Source: Diospyros lotus (lineage: Eukaryota; Streptophyta; Magnoliopsida; Ericales; Ebenaceae). Taken from it: a stretch of 64,000 nucleotides of DNA. Each line of letters begins with the position of its first letter. The first letter of the stretch is position 1. The notes beneath the pieces were generated by a model that saw only the letters and a program-made list of their open reading frames with translations, did no database searches and had not been told where the DNA came from. The DNA is taken from NCBI RefSeq assembly GCF_014633365.1, contig NC_068349.1, forward strand, positions 17,312,753 to 17,376,752, read 5' to 3'. This document shows positions 58,096 to 64,000 of this stretch, in pieces. The position numbers were made by a program, and so were the translations under genes.

Positions 58096-60336
58096 TGTAA
58101 CATTTTAGAATTTTGAAAATAAATAATAATCATTAGTTTCAGTATTTGAGGTGATTATCAAATAATTATAAATTTAAGGAAAATATATTAATTTATATTA
58201 TTTTAAGAAAATTGACAAATATTTGATAAAATTGGGATATAAATGTAATTATTAAATGGGGTGTGTGTGCTAGATTCTAGAAATTCTAGGGTCTAAGCGT
58301 AAATTCTGAAAATGGGCTCGGGATCACCTTAAAATTAATTGTGAGCATTATATATGTGATGAGGCGGTTAGAGCAAGTGGTCGTGCACGTGCATGAAGGT
58401 GGTGGTCGCGAGAGGAAAAATGGCCAATTTATTCAACCAAGAAAGAGCCAAAATGACGTCATTTAGGCCCAAGGCAATGGCAGCCATGCGTGGTCACAAG
58501 TGGTGCCATGTGGCCGCATTTTAATAGTTCATTTTTGGCCATTTTAAACCAATTCGGGCATAATCAGAGCGTGAAACAAAATGAAGAAATTTGGAAAGAT
58601 GGGAAGAAGGAAGCTCGAGCAACAGTAAGAAAATTGGGAAAAATTGAAGGAAATTTTGGTTTATTTGGAGTTCAAGACAACCAAGTAAGTGGAAAAAATT
58701 ATTAAACATTCGGTATGGTTAAATTATAAATTTTACACGATTAGATTTAATTATTTTGGATCGTAGTCTCACTATTTTTTGTAAATATAATACCTTGCAA
58801 TAGGAATGCAAGAAAAACAAGAATCGACTATCTAGAGACAAGTTCCAAACCCTCTTTGCATACTCTTTAATCTCTGTGCAAATCCTTGTCGTTTTGTTTA
58901 CTTTATCCTTTCTCTTACCTTAGTTCAGTTCTAAATATTAAATTTGTGAGTTGTTGGTTGAATTGTTGACGGTGGTCTTAAGTTAAATAGAAGATTCCTT
59001 GCGATATTTACTTCTAACCATCATGGAGATTTGTATTGCCCTGTTTCCTTGGGAATGGTGTTGCACTTGGTTGGGTTAGGTTCCAGATGGATGAATGCTG
59101 ATGGTTGTGGGTCTTGGGTCTCTTGTATGTGAATTTAATGTTTATTTAATTACAGTCAAATGATGACAGTATGTGTCGGGAATTGGGAATTGCATCAATT
59201 GGGACCATATTCTGTGAGTGCTTGGGCACAGATATCTTAGGGTGTGTCTTACATGAGCATTGTATTGAATGTTTATTACTATGTGAGCGAAGTATGGCCT
59301 GATGCATGGCTTATGGGGGCCTTCATATCACATTTATGTTTACTATATCATTGCATTCTTATTTGTGCATTGCATGGTTCCATTGCGCGCGGTTACTATT
59401 ATTGCTATTAATACTTTTACGTCGAACGGGAGAACCTTACCTGGCTAGGTGACGGGAGTATCGACCCGGGGGAGCTTTGGCTAGGTTTTAAGACTAGCTC
59501 GGGGGAAGCTCGAGGGAAGACTTAATTTTAGATTAGTTTGGGAAAGGGCCCAAGGAAAGACTTGATTTGATATGAGGTTCTGCGCATATAATTCACGGGC
59601 AAGAAGACTGACTCAGAGAAGCTTAGGACTACGATGAAGGTGGTGTTGATTGAGGTTGGTGTTCATAGTAAGGGATTTAGTGCTGTAGCATAGAGTATTT
59701 ATGCTTATCAGTTCATGGTAGTGATAGGTTTGTTAGGGACTTGGGTGCCAGTATCTTCTATGTGGGCCCCAAGGACCATTATGTGCATGCTTATTTAAGC
59801 GATTTTTCTTTGTTATGTGATTCATGTTGTGGATGCTTATGTCTTGGGTACGTGGTGTACAATTTGTACTAGGATATTCTCCCAAAGCCTTACTAGCCTT
59901 TGTTTCTTGTATATACTTGTTGAGTTTTGTGACTTACCATTACTTTCCATCATTCTAAGTAAAGGGGATGCCTAAGTTGGCAGGTTTGCTCAGTGGTGTT
60001 GGGACTTGACCTTTGGATCTTAGTATTATATGCAGAGCTCTCCTGAAGATAAGGTCTTGGGAGTAGTTTTTGTTTTGTCAGATTGATAAACTTTTGTCTT
60101 TGAGAATGATAGGTGTTATATAGTCCCAGATTGTCATATATATGTTGTATGTGGTTGCGTAGGGACCTAATTTGCGTAACTATGAGGTTGGCTATATGTA
60201 CGGATGGCTATGAAATGCCGTGTGTTATTGTTTTTTTTGCTGGGTGGTTGGTGAGAATTGTTTTATATCATCTTATTGATGACCCTCTCATGGATCCTCT
60301 ATGTTAGCGGGGGCTCCAGAAGTCAAGCCGTTATAG
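58096..60336 (+). mobile_element. Gypsy-type solo LTR (copy D)
   Basis: It starts TGTAACATTTTAG and ends GCCGTTATAG. TTTAG flanks both sides (58,091-58,095 and 60,337-60,341), so it is a separate insertion. It is 2.24 kb and matches copy B in the same orientation, with much divergence. The final CA has decayed. No internal domain is present. Confidence 0.8.
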
Positions 60337-60550
60337 TTTAGTTTTTTGGGGAAGACAATCCTGTTAAATTAACCTAAATTATTGCAATTAAACATTGATT
60401 AAGTAAAAATAAATCCTAATTAAATTAAAATTAAAAATTGTTGGTTGGAAGCTACTCCCAAAAACCCTATGGGAGAATGGTCTTTGTCTTTTTTGTTATT
60501 ACTTTGTCTTCTTCATTGTTGTTTCTTCTTCTTTTTCTTTTTCTTTTCTA

Positions 60551-60552
60551 TT

Positions 60553-60583
<31 letters not shown>
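60551..60583. repeat. (CT)n microsatellite
   Basis: About 16 CT units after a C/T-rich stretch. Confidence 0.9.
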
Positions 60584-60819
60584 GTTTGATTTCTAAAAAT
60601 GATTAGTTCAAGAAATTGCTTCCAATCAATTTCAGTTAAGTTAGACCTTCGAGTATTTACTATAAAATGGAATGTCCCCTAATTCATAGGGAGGCATGCC
60701 AACTTAGGAGTGGCATTTTGGTCTTTTTAAGTTTTATTAGAGACAAAGATAGTATTGTGCTTTTATACAAAAATACAACGAAGAATGTGTCTCTGCAGGA
60801 GACCGAGAGGTTCCCCGAC

Positions 60820-61270
60820 TCTTTGTTTAGAGTGCAATTTTGTTCACCCCCGTCTAACAAGGGTGAACTAACCTCCCGTTAGTTTGGGGAAGGGTAAAAA
60901 AGTCATTTTGGGGGGTCTCTCTCTCTCAAGAAACCCATCTCGTTTCTTTCTCTCCCCTTCCTTGGATCTCTCTGCCTTTTTTTTTGCCAACCTCAATGCC
61001 ACTATATCCTCGTTGCTATAGTCTCGCCTCGCTACTGCATCCTCCCTTTCACGCCCGATCTGCAAGGAAGGATGCAGCAGTGGTTGGCGCATGAGAGGCA
61101 GTGCAACGACAAGAGACTTGTTGGAAAAAAAGAAGAAAAGGGAAAAAAAAAAAAAAAAAGAAGAGAAAAAAGAGAAGAGGCCCATTAGTTTTTTTGATGG
61201 GGTTATGTTCATCTCGTTGGGGTGAACAAAATCGCACTCCTTTGTTTGTGAGGCGGACACAGAGAGGTCT
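60820..61270. mobile_element. Possible MITE with about 20-bp inverted repeats
   Basis: AGTGCAATTTTGTTCACCCC (60,831-60,850) matches the reverse complement of 61,219-61,238 with one mismatch. The interior holds CT-rich and A/G-rich tracts that generate long artefact frames. Exact ends and target duplication are not clear. Confidence 0.4.
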
Positions 61271-61399
61271 TTTGGAGTCTCATCAACTGAGGAATCGGCC
61301 TTCTAGGTCCCTTAATTGGGCTTTTCCTTTTTTAATTGGCCTTCTCCTTATCTACCATGGCCTAGGTGAGAATTGTTAATGAGCCTTCGCCCACTGCAC

Positions 61400-61960
61400 G
61401 TCAAACTTTCCATATTCAATTATCGTTTAGAGATAATAGTGGTTTTAAATTTCATCTCGTCCGGTAGCTTACTAGGTGTGGGTTTTGGTCTCGTGGCTCC
61501 CTCTTCTTCAATTGCAGAGTATCCTTGCTCTTCATTATACACTGATAATTCAGATTCTTTATATTTTTCGAATTCTTTTGATGATTCTTCATTCGTCATT
61601 TTTTGTTTGGCCATCTCCGATTCATGATTGTTATTGCCAAATATTCAATGAGAGTTTTGCAGGGATGGTGGTAGACCTCACCATTGAGATGTGGGTAGTC
61701 TTTGATTTCATTTGGACCAATGGTCTTCTTCTTCTTATTCTTCAGTGGAAGAGTTCTCTTTTTCTTCATTATATTCTAATGATTAAGATTCACTCTTACT
61801 CTCCAAATTTTTTTTAATAATTCTTCAGCTGTCACTTTCTCTTTTCACTCTATTCAATTCATGTTTGTTTTTTTAACAACATTTCATGTCACTTCTGTTG
61901 GTGTAGGGTTGCTGACTTCACCGTTGAGATATGGGTGTTCTTTGATTCCAAAGGGGTGAA
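61400..61960 (-). repeat. 240-bp tandem repeat with weak minus-strand coding look
   Basis: CACC(A/G)TTGAGATxTGGGT occurs at about 61,678 and 61,918, exactly 240 bases apart, and flanking text aligns over two units. On the minus strand 61,420-61,614 could encode about 64 acidic residues (NEESSKEFEKYKESEL), with a diverged echo in the next unit. It may be a decayed repeat-containing gene fragment; no family is recognised. Confidence 0.4.
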
Positions 61961-62269
61961 TGACTTCTCTGAGTGCTTGCATATTCCAAATCTATGCCTT
62001 CCGGTTTAACTTTGGAGTCTTCTTACCCTTTAGTTTTACACAAAAGCTGCATGTGATGCAAGGAAGAGTTATAAAGCAATTGTTTTACGGGATTTATTTG
62101 GTCACAAATTAATAAATAATTAAATGTAAATATACATTAATGAATGACAATAATTTATATTTTAATATTTTTAAAATTTATCACTACAATTTAATATCAC
62201 TATTTATTTTTAAAATATACATCCCTCGATGCTGATCTCTAACCTAAATGAACGAGCCTCTCTCTGGGT

Positions 62270-62714
62270 TAGGGGTGAGCAAAAGTTCGGATAAATTGAA
62301 TTAATTGAGCTGAATCGACAAGTTTTGTCGGTTCGGTTCAATTTTTTACTGATAGTGGTTCGATTCGGTTATTTCCTTCAAGATTTTCGATTATTTAATT
62401 CGGTTCGGTTATTAGTCTCGGTTCAATTCGATTATTTTTTTTTCAAGAATTTTGGTTATTTGGTTCGGTTTAGTTATTTTTTTCAAGAATTTCAATTATT
62501 CGGTTCGATTTTTTTGGTATTATTAACCAAAAAATCGAACCGAATCGACAAATCAGCTCTCTTTTATTAGGTTCAGTTCGATTAGGTTACAATGACTCAA
62601 AATTCGGTTAGTTCGATTTCGATTATTTCAGTTAGTTTAGATGATTCGGTCGATTCGGTTCGGTTAGTAATTTTTGATCGATTCAAATCGGTTATAACTA
62701 ATTGCACATCTTTA
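62270..62714. mobile_element. hAT-type MITE, 445 bp
   Basis: The ends TAGGGGTGAGCA and (reversed) TAAAGATGTGCA are hAT-like. Flanks CTCTGGGT (62,262-62,269) and CTTTGGGT (62,715-62,722) form an 8-bp duplication with one mismatch. The interior is made of GGTTCGGTT/AATCGAACC words in both orientations, a common plant foldback type. Confidence 0.75.
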
Positions 62715-62722
62715 CTTTGGGT

Positions 62723-64000
62723 GCTTCTGATTCATGCACACACGTTACAACACAAACAAACAAAGTGGATCGTACTAGCCCAAATTAAGTCTAGCCCAAC
62801 CCAACTCCATCTTGGCTCAAAGCCCAATTTTGGCCACATCTCGGCCCATGACCCAATCTCGACCTGATCTTGGTCCCACGCCAGTCCGTAACAACCATCA
62901 TTATTAGATATCCCACATTTGTTTCACATCACATCCTCATTAATTATATATTCTATTCACCTTAATGAGAGTCCTGTTAGCACCATACCACTGTTAAGGA
63001 GTACTATTGACGTCAAATATCCAGTTTCATTACTCTACAATGCCCGATGTAAGTATACATATAGGATGACATCTACGCTACCTATATAAATAAATTATCT
63101 CTAGAGTCAAAAGATATATTCTTTTTTAATCTTTTGATACTTTATCAATTTATTTTTTTTTTACTTATTTGAGTATTCAACTACTTCCAGATGTTAGCCA
63201 TCTACCGACAAACAAATTATCAGAGCCTTTTTCTACTGTTGCAAGCTCATATTCACCTACCCCTTTGAACCAAAAGGAACGCAACGAAGTTGACGGCGGA
63301 TGATAAGCAATGGATTTATAAATAAGTTTGTCAACAATTATTAGTCTAATCATTAGTAAAGCTGTAGAATAAAATAATTTATAAGATTATAAAAATGTGT
63401 AATTGGTTGGGAAATCACAGCCACAAAATATCAAATGATTCACCGCCCACGGCCCCACTGAGTCCGATGGGAAAGTAGCCGTTATATATGGTACCGTTCT
63501 GAAGGTCACAGCCGAAAATGACAAATCACATGGAAACGGCTAGAATGAAATGAAATTGCTAAAGTGAACCTCGTGACTCGCGACCACTTCTCTCAAGTGT
63601 ATAGTCTTTGTTTTCGTAATAATTTCGTATATTAAATAAAAATTAATGAATTCATATCTTTATATAATTTAAAATTTTCAAATATTATGTACAAATTCTT
63701 TTTGGAAAGCCAAACCAATCTCTCTTTTTTTTTTTTTTTTTTTCTTTTTTTAAAACGAAACCTCTTTTACACGAAGAAAAACTAAAGTTCAAATTGGATG
63801 TTAGAGCTGCTGCTGCAACCAGATGATGTGATGCAAACCCACTTGACATGAGCTGGCTGCAATCCTTTCCAAGATTAGGAGAATCAACGGCTCAAAACAG
63901 CTAATCAGACTCAGTTAAATTAAGATATCAATAATTGTGACAACTCTGTAGCAGAAGGATAAGAACGAGGACCAAATCATTTGCAACCTGTCACATCATC
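62723..64000. other. Low-copy intergenic DNA, possibly upstream of a host gene
   Basis: No supported gene. Apart from a poly-T tract (63,726-63,743) it lacks the repeat words seen elsewhere. GC-richer host-like text at 63,430-63,620 and 63,780-63,900 could be promoter of a gene beyond the window; this is a guess. Confidence 0.3.

Noticed and set aside
48088..60336. LTR copies B and D as the two ends of one retrotransposon
   Set aside because: No primer site follows B, no polypurine tract precedes D, and D has its own TTTAG duplication.
60868..61260. 130-codon minus-strand frame with Phe/Ser runs
   Set aside because: It is generated by poly-A/G and CT tracts inside a putative MITE.
62325..62867. 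Two short frames rich in Ser/Phe/Arg
   Set aside because: They follow GGTTCGGTT-type repeats of a hAT MITE or its flank.

Overview
This window looks like nuclear DNA of a flowering plant. It is AT-rich, has one plausible host gene exon, and is otherwise packed with plant transposable elements and an old endogenous pararetrovirus. I see no bacterial operons, rRNA, CRISPR array or intact tRNA gene. I cannot name the species. Most open frames are accidental, lying in LTRs or satellite-like arrays, or are broken pieces of transposon polyproteins.

Layout. (1) 0.3-1.75 kb: a lysine-rich, nuclear-looking plant protein exon whose frame is probably split by an extra T. (2) 1.75-5.2 kb: mostly decayed Ty3/gypsy sequence, plus a 69-bp TG...CA insertion with a perfect 5-bp target duplication at 3.78 kb. 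(3) 5.6-7.0 kb: a 675-bp tandem duplication. (4) 7.0-30.8 kb: a nest of insertions. A CACTA (En/Spm) transposase-associated exon (8.4 kb) is interrupted at 8,771 and resumes in the same frame at 30,547. Between lie an outer gypsy-type LTR (8,772-10,715 and about 29,852-30,542), a chimeric gypsy element with LTRs at 10,716-14,307 and 25,237-28,359, an endogenous caulimovirid (about 15,431-24,793), and a solo LTR inside that virus (18,331-20,782, TSD CCCGC). A further solo LTR lies at 28,365-29,845. (5) 30.9-38.2 kb: a putative solo LTR and a decayed Ty1/copia element, nearly complete in domain order. (6) 38.2-42.7 kb: a dispersed repeat rich in ATCGAT-type words, hit by a 371-bp foldback MITE and a 2.05-kb CACTA element. 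(7) 43-48 kb: a promoter-like region, two tRNA-like (SINE-type) repeat copies, the second split by a hAT element, a possible CACTA end and an (ATT)n microsatellite. (8) 48-60.3 kb: three gypsy-type solo LTRs; the middle one carries two kinds of arrays. (9) 60.3-64 kb: MITE-type inverted repeats, a 240-bp tandem repeat and low-copy DNA that may belong to a neighbouring host gene.

No pathway is encoded here. The interest is structural: a datable pile of nested insertions, an LTR that looks recombined between two families, LTRs holding clusters of short palindromic words, and insertions supported by target duplications or by an unoccupied copy of the site in the same window. All virus- and retrotransposon-derived proteins here are broken and are described only.
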